From Bacteroidales bacterium (GTDB lineage: Bacteria; Bacteroidota; Bacteroidia; Bacteroidales; VadinHA17): a DNA stretch of 64,000 bases. Within the stretch, counting starts at the first letter, position 1; every line of letters begins with the position of its first letter. Made by a program: the position numbers and the translations under genes. Under the pieces are notes generated by a model. It was given only the letters and a program-made list of their open reading frames with translations. It did no database searches and was not told the origin of the DNA. Where the stretch lies: NCBI GenBank assembly GCA_025454755.1, contig JALONV010000021.1:1-64000 (forward strand). Direction: 5' to 3'. Of the stretch, positions 39,912 to 48,826 are shown piece after piece.

Positions 39912-40871
39912 ATGAAAAAGATCATTATCTTCCTGATTTTCAATGCTGTGATGATCGTTTCATTACAGTCTCAGAGTGTAACAAATTACACATGCAAACT
40001 GGATAATGGCATCACCGTCAGAATGGAGCAATGCTGGAACCATGTCTGGGTGAGTCAGGCATACGAGGCACTTAAAGCCGGCGAACCGTCGGTTGCTTTA
40101 AGTACAAGAACGCTAGGAGAACTCGCATCCAATTCGTCTTTCAAACTTTACAGCTCTGACAAAGAGGTAAAGGTTCAGGGTACAAAACCGGGCACCTATA
40201 CTATGAAAGTGACATCCAAACTTACTGGCAAACCCGGAACGCTAAGCTTCGATATAATTAATGTCACTGTAAAACCTCAGTCAAAAACCACTGTATCGGT
40301 TGTTCTGTATGACTACCAGATCTCTATTGACGAGGCAGCCGGAAGCCAGAACGGACAGTCGGTTTTCAGCTCAAAGATCGAGAGGTATAAAGGGAACACA
40401 GAGCAGAATCCTACATGCGGAGTACCCACATTATATGCTCCAGGAAAACACGATACCCCCGTAACGCCTGCTGAATTGAAGGGAAAGAACGGGAAGATAA
40501 AACCCGGATCTTACGATGTCCTGTTAACCCTGGGAGCTCCGGGCCGTGTTCAGAAGATCTGGCTCGAAAATTTCGTAATGAAACCTGACGTCAGCTATGC
40601 CATCACTGCAAACCTGAATGCAGGTGTCGTTGAATATGCAGGTGTCAACCGCGATGTTAAAGCCATTCACATGTATCCGGCTGGAACAGCCGACAAGCAG
40701 AAAGGCGCCGCAGCACCCGACAAAACACTTGAGGTAATGAAATGTGAAGGTGTGGGAGCAACAGCACCGTGTCCACCTGGAACATACGATGTACTGCTTA
40801 ATCTTGGCAGTAGATATGAATGGCGAAAGGGAATCGTTGTCAAAACCGGAAGCAGGGTGCAGGTAAAATAA
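39912..40871 (+). CDS. secreted protein with repeated PGxYDVLLxLG modules
   Basis: Signal peptide; KPGSYDVLLTLG and PPGTYDVLLNLG. Confidence 0.6.
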   Translation: MKKIIIFLIFNAVMIVSLQSQSVTNYTCKLDNGITVRMEQCWNHVWVSQAYEALKAGEPSVALSTRTLGELASNSSFKLYSSDKEVKVQGTKPGTYTMKVTSKLTGKPGTLSFDIINVTVKPQSKTTVSVVLYDYQISIDEAAGSQNGQSVFSSKIERYKGNTEQNPTCGVPTLYAPGKHDTPVTPAELKGKNGKIKPGSYDVLLTLGAPGRVQKIWLENFVMKPDVSYAITANLNAGVVEYAGVNRDVKAIHMYPAGTADKQKGAAAPDKTLEVMKCEGVGATAPCPPGTYDVLLNLGSRYEWRKGIVVKTGSRVQVK

Positions 40872-40929
40872 AGGCGTCAGGCATCGGACATCAGGTTTCT
40901 CGCTCTCTCGCCCTCTCCCCCTCTTTTTT

Positions 40930-41892
40930 CTATACTGCTTCAATAGTTGAAGGTGGTTTTGTTGCAATATTATAGGTGACACTCACTACACCCGGGACCT
41001 CTTTCAATATAGATGCTGCAAGCTTTTCAAGCAGCTCGAACGGTAATTTTGTCGGTGTTGCGGTTCTCGCATCTATGCTGTCCCAGCAGCGGACCTCGAT
41101 CTGCTGTCCGAAGTCGCGCTTCCCGTTCCTCATCCCGGTAACACGGTCTTCATGCAGGATTGCCATATACTGGAATGCTCCCTTATTGCAAAGCATTTTT
41201 TCCACAATAGTTGTAGCTTTTCTCACAGTCCTGAGTTTTTCTGAAGTCACCTCTCCAATGATACGCGCTGCAAGTGCAGGTCCGGGGAAAGGGATTCTGG
41301 CAAATAGCTCCTCAGGCAATCCCAGGGCTTTGCCGGTCATTCTGACTCCATCCTTGCGCAGTTGTATCAGCGGTTCAATTATCTGGTAACCAAATGCTTT
41401 TTGAGGATCAATACCCAACTGGGCAAACACATTGTGCTGACGCTTGATCCCTGCGACTGTCTCATCGACATCTGTAAGAATTGTACCCTGAAGGAGAAAC
41501 TTTGCGCCGCTTTTCTTCACAATACGCCCGAAGACCTTCTTGTAAAAAGTCTGGGTAATGGCTTCACGTTTCTTTTCAGGATCGGTTATGCCTTTCAATG
41601 CTGCAAGAAATTCTTTCTGCGCATCGATAATTTCAATTTCAATTCCAAGCTTTAGAAAGAATCCTGCTACCTTTTCCGGTTCTCCTTCACGCATCAGTCC
41701 GTTTTGAATAAAGAGAGTCCTGAGGTTTTTGCCGAGTGCGCGGTGACCAAGCATTGTAACGGTGGATGAATCGACTCCGCCGGAAAGGGCATTGATGGCT
41801 ATTCCTTTTCCCACAGCAGCTCTGATCTCTTTCACCTTTTCGTCGATGAATTTGTTGGTGTTTAGTTCCTTTGCAGTTATTTCTTTGATCAT
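40930..41892 (-). CDS. guaA: GMP synthase ATP-pyrophosphatase subunit (no glutaminase domain)
   Basis: SGGVDSST PP-loop; FPGPALAARIIGEVTSEKLRTVRKA; C-term VVSVTYNIATKPPSTIE. Confidence 0.88.
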   Translation of the reverse strand: MIKEITAKELNTNKFIDEKVKEIRAAVGKGIAINALSGGVDSSTVTMLGHRALGKNLRTLFIQNGLMREGEPEKVAGFFLKLGIEIEIIDAQKEFLAALKGITDPEKKREAITQTFYKKVFGRIVKKSGAKFLLQGTILTDVDETVAGIKRQHNVFAQLGIDPQKAFGYQIIEPLIQLRKDGVRMTGKALGLPEELFARIPFPGPALAARIIGEVTSEKLRTVRKATTIVEKMLCNKGAFQYMAILHEDRVTGMRNGKRDFGQQIEVRCWDSIDARTATPTKLPFELLEKLAASILKEVPGVVSVTYNIATKPPSTIEAV

Positions 41893-42221
41893 GGGTTGAA
41901 GGTATTAAGGGGTTAATATTTTAGGGCAAAATGGTACGGTATCATAGTACCCGGGTAATTATTACGAGAAATTTACGAAAATTATCTTACATTTGAAATC
42001 ATAAATAACGGCCATGCATCTGAGCTGGTTACTTGAGTACAAGATAAAGATCAACCGTTCCGGTCTCTGCTGATCAGAAGGGAATATTTCGACAATCCCT
42101 ATCAATATCATTATTCAGAATTACTCTCAAAAGAGAAATATTCTTATCTGATAATTATTATTATCTAAGAAAAATCCTCTTCTGATAATTAGAAAATAAA
42201 AACATAAAATATTATAATCCA

Positions 42222-43754
42222 ATGGAAAAACTTATTATAACAGGATCAAACCTTTCAATTTACGATGTCGTAAATGTCGCCAGGAATGGACAGAAAGTTG
42301 AACTGCACCCCGATGCACGAAAAAGAATAAACGAATGCCGTGCAATGCTCGAGAAGAAAATAGTTGCACATGAAATAATGTATGGCGTGAACACCGGAAT
42401 CGGTGAGTTTTCCGAAATGATACTTAATGACGACCAGATTAAGGATTTCCAGAAGTACCTCGTCTATAACCATGCTGCAGGTATCGGAGAACCCGCTCCC
42501 ATTGAAATAGTCAGAGGTGCAATGCTTGGCAGGATAAATGTTCATGCACACGGTAATTCAGGAAACCGTCTCGAAATAACTGATACTCTTGTTGAGATGC
42601 TGAATAAGGGTGTTACTCCATTTATCTGCCAGAAAGGCTCAGTCGGGGCTTCAGGAGACCTTGCCCCTATGTCGCAGATTGCTTTGCTGCTGCTCGGTGA
42701 GGGCCAGGCTTATTACAAAGGAGAGCTTCTCGAAGGAAAAGATGCCCTGGAGAAAGCGGGCATACCGATACCCGGATTACAGGCACGCGACGGACTGGCT
42801 GCAATAAACGGCTCAAACGTACTTACCGCCATGAGCGCCATCTGGCTCGTGGATGCTAACAACTGGCTGAAACAGGCGGAGATAGCAGCATCAATGTCGC
42901 TCGAAGCCCTTAAGGCAAATATGAAACCATATACCCCCCTTCTTCATGAAGTAAGAGGCTTTAAAGGTGCTGTTAGAAGCGCTAATGCAATTAATAAATG
43001 CATTTCGGGCGGCGACCTGAAAGAAGGAAGGGTAAAATCAAAAGTTCAGGATGCTTATTCAATGAGATCGACACCACAGGTTATAGGTTCGGCACACGAT
43101 ATGCTTGCCTATGCCAGGAGCCAGGTGGAAATTGAACTTAATGGCGTGGGTGACAATCCAATCTTCTTCCCTGATAAGAATCTAACTCTCTCAGGAGCAA
43201 ACTTCCAGGGATCGCCCGTTTGCGTTCCAATGGATATGGCGGGAGCCTGCATCACAATGGTGAGCGTAATGTCGGAAAGAAGAATGAACAGGCTGAATAA
43301 CCCTGCCCTGAGCGTCGGTCTGCCCGACTTCCTTACCAAAGGCGCAGGCATGTTCTCCGGAATGATGCTGAGCCAGTATACCGCCGACATGCTGATCGTT
43401 GAACAGAGAATTCTTTCAATGCCTGCTTCAATACAGTCAATACCGGCAGCAGCAGACCAGGAGGATTTCGTTTCGATGGGAATGAACACTGCAATTAAGA
43501 ACAACCAGATCCTCGAAGCTGCCTATGGTGTATTGGGTATTGAATTCATGGCTGCAGCGCAGGCTCTCGACTTTAGAAAAGATGAATACAAGTTCGGCAC
43601 AGGGGTTCAGAAAGCCAAGGATGTAATCAGGAAACATGTTGATTTTCTTGATATTGACAGACCTCTCTATCCTGATCATACAAAGATGAGGGAACTCGTA
43701 AGATCGTGTGAAATCCTGACTGAAGTTGAAAAAACGGTTGGGAACCTGGAATAA
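42222..43754 (+). CDS. hutH: histidine/aromatic amino acid ammonia-lyase
   Basis: GSVGASGDLAPMSQIA MIO-forming ASG motif. Confidence 0.88.
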   Translation: MEKLIITGSNLSIYDVVNVARNGQKVELHPDARKRINECRAMLEKKIVAHEIMYGVNTGIGEFSEMILNDDQIKDFQKYLVYNHAAGIGEPAPIEIVRGAMLGRINVHAHGNSGNRLEITDTLVEMLNKGVTPFICQKGSVGASGDLAPMSQIALLLLGEGQAYYKGELLEGKDALEKAGIPIPGLQARDGLAAINGSNVLTAMSAIWLVDANNWLKQAEIAASMSLEALKANMKPYTPLLHEVRGFKGAVRSANAINKCISGGDLKEGRVKSKVQDAYSMRSTPQVIGSAHDMLAYARSQVEIELNGVGDNPIFFPDKNLTLSGANFQGSPVCVPMDMAGACITMVSVMSERRMNRLNNPALSVGLPDFLTKGAGMFSGMMLSQYTADMLIVEQRILSMPASIQSIPAAADQEDFVSMGMNTAIKNNQILEAAYGVLGIEFMAAAQALDFRKDEYKFGTGVQKAKDVIRKHVDFLDIDRPLYPDHTKMRELVRSCEILTEVEKTVGNLE

Positions 43755-43777
43755 GTAAGGGCGACGGGCATCAGGCT

Positions 43778-44518
43778 TCAGGCGTCAGGCAGATTCCGGA
43801 TGTAATTCTTCATGCTTTCATAGTGTGAACCTTCCCAAAAGATACGTTCACACACGGGGCATTTTTTAAAGACGGTATAATATTTCCGGGTCCTTGGTTG
43901 CAACCGGGCGGATACTTCATCCTTGCTGACTTCAATGAGTGATTCATTACATTCAAGACACCTGGTAAACGGAAGAAAATTCCTCCTGAGATCGAACTTG
44001 TTTATTACCTCCAGGAATTGTTCGCGTGGATTAGCAGACCTTATCCAGTAGCCATGCGTGACCAGTCTGTTTTTGAGCATTCCCCTGTCGCGGGTAAGAA
44101 TGATCCTCCTTCCGCTGACAGAAAGGGCAATAATCTGGCTGTCATAGTATTCCGTGCTGTACAGTGTATCGAAGCCTGCCAGCCTCAGATATTTTGTCAG
44201 CCGTCCAAGATGAACATCACAAATGAATCTCGTTTCCCTGAGCGGCTTTACCCTAAGATGAGTGACATCAGAAATATCGAAGCCTTCAAAGACAGGGTAG
44301 ACTGATACCTGGTCTCCATCTTCCAGCTTTTGGCTGAAACCCACAGATTGTCCGTTAACAAGTATCAGATCGATCTCCGTATGAGGTACACCCTGCGATT
44401 CAATAATTTCTTTTACCGGGGGATTGCCGCTGAAAGAGACGGAAAAAGAATGCTTCTTCCTTGAAGGAGGTAAAAAATCATTCAGCTCCTCATAAAACCG
44501 AAACCATGCAGTGTTCAT
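43778..44518 (-). CDS. Mut7-C RNase domain protein with N-terminal ubiquitin-like domain
   Basis: FICDVHLGRLTKYLRLAGFDTLYS...ILTRDRGML...CxxC pairs C-terminal. Confidence 0.85.
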   Translation of the reverse strand: MNTAWFRFYEELNDFLPPSRKKHSFSVSFSGNPPVKEIIESQGVPHTEIDLILVNGQSVGFSQKLEDGDQVSVYPVFEGFDISDVTHLRVKPLRETRFICDVHLGRLTKYLRLAGFDTLYSTEYYDSQIIALSVSGRRIILTRDRGMLKNRLVTHGYWIRSANPREQFLEVINKFDLRRNFLPFTRCLECNESLIEVSKDEVSARLQPRTRKYYTVFKKCPVCERIFWEGSHYESMKNYIRNLPDA

Positions 44519-45690
44519 GGCATACTTTTATAGAGAATCTCAAGTAACTCTTCGTTTTCCAGTTTTACAGGATTATTCTTACATTCGGTGCTGCCGGCGA
44601 TATCCTCCAGATCCTCTTCCTTTACCCCCGCTTTCTTCAATCCGGGCAGCGGCAATTCCTCTGAAAGCTTATAAAGGTATTCGATGAATCCATCAATTAA
44701 GTAATCCTCTCCTTTGTTTTCTGCCTTAATAAATATTTCTCCCAGTGCAGCGTATTTTTTCAGTGCCGGAGAGTCAGGAGTGTTTTTTCTCAGCTTCCTC
44801 ACTGTAATATCATTGGAAGCAGCCATCAGCGTGCCGCAGATAACACCATGAGATATATTATACCTTGCTCCTATTGAGGACGCAAAACCATGAACCGCTC
44901 CCAGCCCTGCATTTGCCAGGCAGATGCCAGATGTAAGAGCGGCAAATGACATCCCTGATCTTGCCTCAATATCATGTCCAGTGTTGAAACTCCGGACCAG
45001 TGATGTCTTAATTGCCTTCATTCCTTCCAGGGCAAGTGCATCCGTGTATGGATTTGACTTACTGGACATATAGGCTTCCATCAGCTGTGTGAGGCAATCC
45101 ATGCCGCTTGCAGCTGTAATATGCTTTGGGCAGTTCAGGGTAAGCTCAGGATCGACAATTGCAACATTCGGAACAAAACTTTCATGCCTGAGCGATCTTT
45201 TAAAACCATTCTTTCCGATCCTTGAAATTACTGCATTTTTTGTGGCTTCGCTGCCTGTTCCGCTCGTGGTGGGAATGGCAATGAATGGCAATTTTGTGCC
45301 AGGATGATCTTTTGTTCCTACACCTTCAAGATAATCAGCGACTGATCCTGTTTTGTATATCATGGCTGAAATTGCTTTCCCTGCATCAAGCACACTTCCT
45401 CCTCCGATGCCGACGACACAATCATATTTCTCCCTGCTTAACCGGCCGACATTCTGATCTATATCATCAGGAGAAGGTTCACCGGGGATAATAATGTGTT
45501 CATGAATATAACCTTCATTGCTGAACTTCTGTAAAAGCAGTTTTGCTCCTTCGGAATCGATGAATGAATGTCTGCCTGTAACCAGAATTATGTTTCCCCC
45601 GTACTGTTTTATTATGGAGGGCAGGTCTCCTATACCTCCCGGTTTGAAATATATAACGGGCAGTGAAGCAAAATGGAAAGGCTTTATCAT
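44515..45690 (-). CDS. iron-containing alcohol dehydrogenase
   Basis: GIGGGSVLDAGKAISA; PTTSGTGSEATKNAVI; GAVHGFASSIGARYNISHG. Confidence 0.92.
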   Translation of the reverse strand: MIKPFHFASLPVIYFKPGGIGDLPSIIKQYGGNIILVTGRHSFIDSEGAKLLLQKFSNEGYIHEHIIIPGEPSPDDIDQNVGRLSREKYDCVVGIGGGSVLDAGKAISAMIYKTGSVADYLEGVGTKDHPGTKLPFIAIPTTSGTGSEATKNAVISRIGKNGFKRSLRHESFVPNVAIVDPELTLNCPKHITAASGMDCLTQLMEAYMSSKSNPYTDALALEGMKAIKTSLVRSFNTGHDIEARSGMSFAALTSGICLANAGLGAVHGFASSIGARYNISHGVICGTLMAASNDITVRKLRKNTPDSPALKKYAALGEIFIKAENKGEDYLIDGFIEYLYKLSEELPLPGLKKAGVKEEDLEDIAGSTECKNNPVKLENEELLEILYKSMP

Positions 45691-45992
45691 TTTTTTATGC
45701 CGGCTGGTTGAAGAATATTGTATTTTACTCCTTTACGCGGTTCGGCCATCATTTCCTGGACCACATCACGCCATATCAGATAATGAGGCGTACTTTTATG
45801 CGCTGCTGCAGATTCATCTGACTCATAAGCTTCATAGATCATGAAACGGCAGGGATCATCAGCCTGCTGAACGAAATCGAAGCGAAGGTTACCCTTTTCC
45901 TTTATCGATTCAAGGTGATTGGCTGTTGAGGCCTCAATGAAATCCTGGACTGATCCGGGCTTTACGTGAACATGAACACAGGTGACTATCAT
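45687..45992 (-). CDS. antibiotic biosynthesis monooxygenase (ABM)-domain protein
   Basis: VHVHVKPGSVQDFIEASTANHLESIKEKGNLRFDFVQQ. Confidence 0.82.
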   Translation of the reverse strand: MIVTCVHVHVKPGSVQDFIEASTANHLESIKEKGNLRFDFVQQADDPCRFMIYEAYESDESAAAHKSTPHYLIWRDVVQEMMAEPRKGVKYNILQPAGIKK

Positions 45993-46056
45993 GGCTTGTG
46001 CTTTTTTAGTAAAGTTATATTATCGAGGCATAAGTCCAATACTTAAATAAAAATCG

Positions 46057-46088
46057 TGCGATCATGCAATCGTGCAATCATGCAATCA
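46057..46088 (+). repeat. Octamer array (TGCRATCR)x4, left arm
   Basis: tgcgatca tgcaatcg tgcaatca tgcaatca. Confidence 0.9.
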
Positions 46089-46131
46089 TAAAAATGATTA
46101 ATTTTAGTTAAAATTAATAAATCGTGCTAAA

Positions 46132-46488
46132 ATGGGAACTATTAACAATTTCGAGGATCTTGATTTATGGAAAATGGCCAGAGAAATGGTCAACCTTATT
46201 TACTCTGATTTTGCGAAATGTAAAGACTTTACCTTCAGAAATCAGATTACGGGAGCTGGAATCTCAATAATGAATAATATTTCTGAAGGCTTTTGCCGAA
46301 GAAGTGACGCTGAATTCCGTCATTTCCTCAATATCTCCAAGGGATCAGCAGGTGAAGTGAAAAATATGTATTATATCGGCGAAGACCAGAATTATATAAG
46401 TCCTGAGAGCGCTGCTGAGAGAAGAACCAAATGTCAAAAACTCTTAAATAGCCTCGGAGGCTTCATGAAATACCTGAAACCCTTATAA
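46132..46488 (+). CDS. four-helix bundle protein (23S rRNA IVS/S23-like family)
   Basis: FEDLDLWKMAREMVNLIY...FRNQITGAGISIMNNISEGFCRRSDAEFRHFLNISKGSAGEVKNMYYIG. Confidence 0.9.
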   Translation: MGTINNFEDLDLWKMAREMVNLIYSDFAKCKDFTFRNQITGAGISIMNNISEGFCRRSDAEFRHFLNISKGSAGEVKNMYYIGEDQNYISPESAAERRTKCQKLLNSLGGFMKYLKPL

Positions 46489-46493
46489 TCCAT

Positions 46494-46627
46494 CGATTGC
46501 ACGATTGCACGATTGCATGATCGCACGATTGCACGATTGCACGATTGCATGATCGCACGATTGCACGATTGCATGATCGCACGATTGCACGATTGCATGA
46601 TCGCACGATTGCACGATTGCACGATTT
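46494..46627 (+). repeat. Octamer array (CGATTGCA/TGATCGCA), ~16 units, right arm
   Basis: cgattgca and tgatcgca units in 24-32 nt higher-order periods. Confidence 0.95.
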
Positions 46628-46796
46628 AAGAAAGACTTCATCTTATCTTCATTTTAAATCCGTAATTTTGTGTTATTAGATCTTAAAAAGCTTTCAAACA
46701 GATTGAAAATGAATTATTTCACAAATGTACAAGAAAGAAACAGGAAGGAGAGGGAAATCATGAAAAACTTCATTAAAACAGCTTCATTTATGATTT

Positions 46797-47138
46797 ATGG
46801 TTTTGCTGGCATTTTTGGGTATGACCTGTTTTTCACAGACTGTTACAACTACTTCAGATACTACTCAAATTGTACAAAAACAGAATCAATCAGAGGAAGG
46901 TAATCAGAACCAGGTTCAGAATAAGGTTCAAAATCAAAACAGGAATCAGGGTTCAGCTAAAGGCCAGGGCAATAGTCAGAATTCAGGGGGTGCCAATGCT
47001 GTAAAAAAAGTTAACAGCGCAAAACCTGACTGGAGCAAGGCAAAGGGTGCAAGACCAAATATCGTAAGGCCTTCAGGTTCCGGGGTACCTAAAGGTGCTG
47101 GCAAACCTGGTGGAGCAGGACGCGTCGGTGGCAGGTAA
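46797..47138 (+). CDS. Gln/Asn-rich small exported protein; signal peptide split by frameshift
   Basis: QKQNQSEEGNQNQVQNKVQNQNRNQG; upstream ATG 46760 encodes MKNFIKTASFMI in another frame. Confidence 0.6.
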   Translation: MVLLAFLGMTCFSQTVTTTSDTTQIVQKQNQSEEGNQNQVQNKVQNQNRNQGSAKGQGNSQNSGGANAVKKVNSAKPDWSKAKGARPNIVRPSGSGVPKGAGKPGGAGRVGGR

Positions 47139-47158
47139 TCAGTAATAATTTTTTTACC

Positions 47159-48130
47159 ATGGTCCGTTACGGAGGAAAGATATTATTCACTTTGTACATG
47201 GGACTATTTATGTCCCTGTCACAGAAAGCACTGCCACAGGCAGATGTACTTTCTTCAGCCCCTGGGGATACCCTGTCAGAATCCGCAAAAAAGGATAATC
47301 ATTCATTATATTCTGCCGCTGGCTATGGCAGCAATATGATCTACCTGGGATCAACAATCTCACAGGATAATCCTTATGGTTTTGCTGCACTCTCCTATAG
47401 TTATAAAAATTCACTTTATCTGACAATATCTGCCATGCATCTGGCAAATTATACTCCTTACGTTGCATTTTATACCGGAAGCCTTGGGTACAACCATACC
47501 TTCAATTCATGGTTCGATATTTCTTTCAGCGCATCAAGATATCAGGTCTCCCCCCAGCTCAGGGAGGTACTCTTCAACAACTTCTATTACGGAGACCTTA
47601 CCCTTGGAGTCGACTGGAAAATACTCTACACAAAGCTCTCTGCCGGATTGCTTTATACAACAGAAAGCAGCACGTACTACCAGGTAAAGAATTCACGGTA
47701 CTTTGCAACACCTTCATTTTTCAAAAAGAAAGCATGGATCTCTTTTGATCCTTATGTGAATATCCTCTTCGGAACACTCTCTACTATTGAATCCAATACA
47801 GACACGATAGTTACAGTAACCTATCCTTTCTATAAGAGCGGCAGCGGAACCGGTGCAGGTTCCGGAAACGGAAACGGTCCCGGTTCGGGATCCGGCACAA
47901 GTACAACACCCACTTCTCCGGTAACCACAACACAAACAGTAACAACTTCAGTGCTATCAAAGAAATTCAGCATTATGGAGATTGATATGGGAATCCCGGT
48001 GGCATTCAATACAGGGAAATTGATCATAGAGGCTGAACCGGGATATATAATTCCTATGTTTGACGAGACATATTTCCCAGGAACAAAAGGATTCGTATTC
48101 ATGCTTAACTGCTATATCAAGATCTTTTAA
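47159..48130 (+). CDS. outer-membrane/secreted protein with Gly/Ser-rich linker
   Basis: Signal peptide, beta-rich pattern, SGSGTGAGSGNGNGPGSGSGT segment. Confidence 0.6.
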   Translation: MVRYGGKILFTLYMGLFMSLSQKALPQADVLSSAPGDTLSESAKKDNHSLYSAAGYGSNMIYLGSTISQDNPYGFAALSYSYKNSLYLTISAMHLANYTPYVAFYTGSLGYNHTFNSWFDISFSASRYQVSPQLREVLFNNFYYGDLTLGVDWKILYTKLSAGLLYTTESSTYYQVKNSRYFATPSFFKKKAWISFDPYVNILFGTLSTIESNTDTIVTVTYPFYKSGSGTGAGSGNGNGPGSGSGTSTTPTSPVTTTQTVTTSVLSKKFSIMEIDMGIPVAFNTGKLIIEAEPGYIIPMFDETYFPGTKGFVFMLNCYIKIF

Positions 48131-48139
48131 TTAAAGCAA

Positions 48140-48826
48140 ATGAATGTACTTATAGTAGAGGACGAGAGGAGTCTCGCAAGAGAAATTGCAGATTTTCTTA
48201 AATCGGAGAATTTCCTTTGCGACATAGCAAATACCGGGACAGAGGCATCGGAAAAAATAGCCATTAACCTTTACGACTTTGTGCTTCTCGATCTCGGTCT
48301 GCCTGATTACAACGGCATTGATCTTCTTAAGGAAGCAAAAAAAATAAACAGCGAAGCATCCTTCATTATAATTACTGCACGAGGAGCAGTTGAAGATAAA
48401 GTCAAAGGCCTTGACCTGGGGGCTGATGACTACTTGCCTAAACCTTTTGCCCTCATAGAATTGCTTTCACGCATTAATGCCGTGGCAAGAAGAAAATTCA
48501 ATGTTACGAACCCTGATGTCATCCTTGGAGATTTCACAATGCAGGTTCATGCACGAAAGCTTATCTGCAAAGAAACAGAAGTTGATCTTACAAAAAAAGA
48601 ATACGACCTCCTTCAGTATCTGGTACTGAATTCCAACAAAGTTCTGACCCGCCAACAGCTTTATGAGCATATCTGGGGAAATATACTGGATGATCAGTAC
48701 GACAGCAATTTCATCGATGTTCATATTAAAAATCTCCGGAAAAAACTTAATTTGCATGCTCCCTCACCATGGCTTGAAACAGTAAGAGGAGTTGGTTACA
48801 GGGTAAGTACAGGACATAAGGAATGA
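48140..48826 (+). CDS. OmpR-family response regulator
   Basis: FVLLDLGLPDYNGIDLL, LGADDYLPKPF, winged-helix YDLLQYLVLNSNKVLTRQQLYEHIWG. Confidence 0.95.
   Translation: MNVLIVEDERSLAREIADFLKSENFLCDIANTGTEASEKIAINLYDFVLLDLGLPDYNGIDLLKEAKKINSEASFIIITARGAVEDKVKGLDLGADDYLPKPFALIELLSRINAVARRKFNVTNPDVILGDFTMQVHARKLICKETEVDLTKKEYDLLQYLVLNSNKVLTRQQLYEHIWGNILDDQYDSNFIDVHIKNLRKKLNLHAPSPWLETVRGVGYRVSTGHKE

Noticed and set aside
46132-46488. Diversity-generating retroelement (bAvd-like protein)
   Set aside because: No reverse transcriptase, template repeat or adenine-biased variable repeat found in the window.
46434-46622. ORF encoding MQSCNRAIMQSCNRAI repeats
   Set aside because: It is a translation of the octamer array; 24-nt periodicity keeps the frame open by chance.
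46494-46627. CRISPR-like array at the octamer repeats
   Set aside because: Units are contiguous 8-mers with no unique spacers, and no cas genes are nearby.
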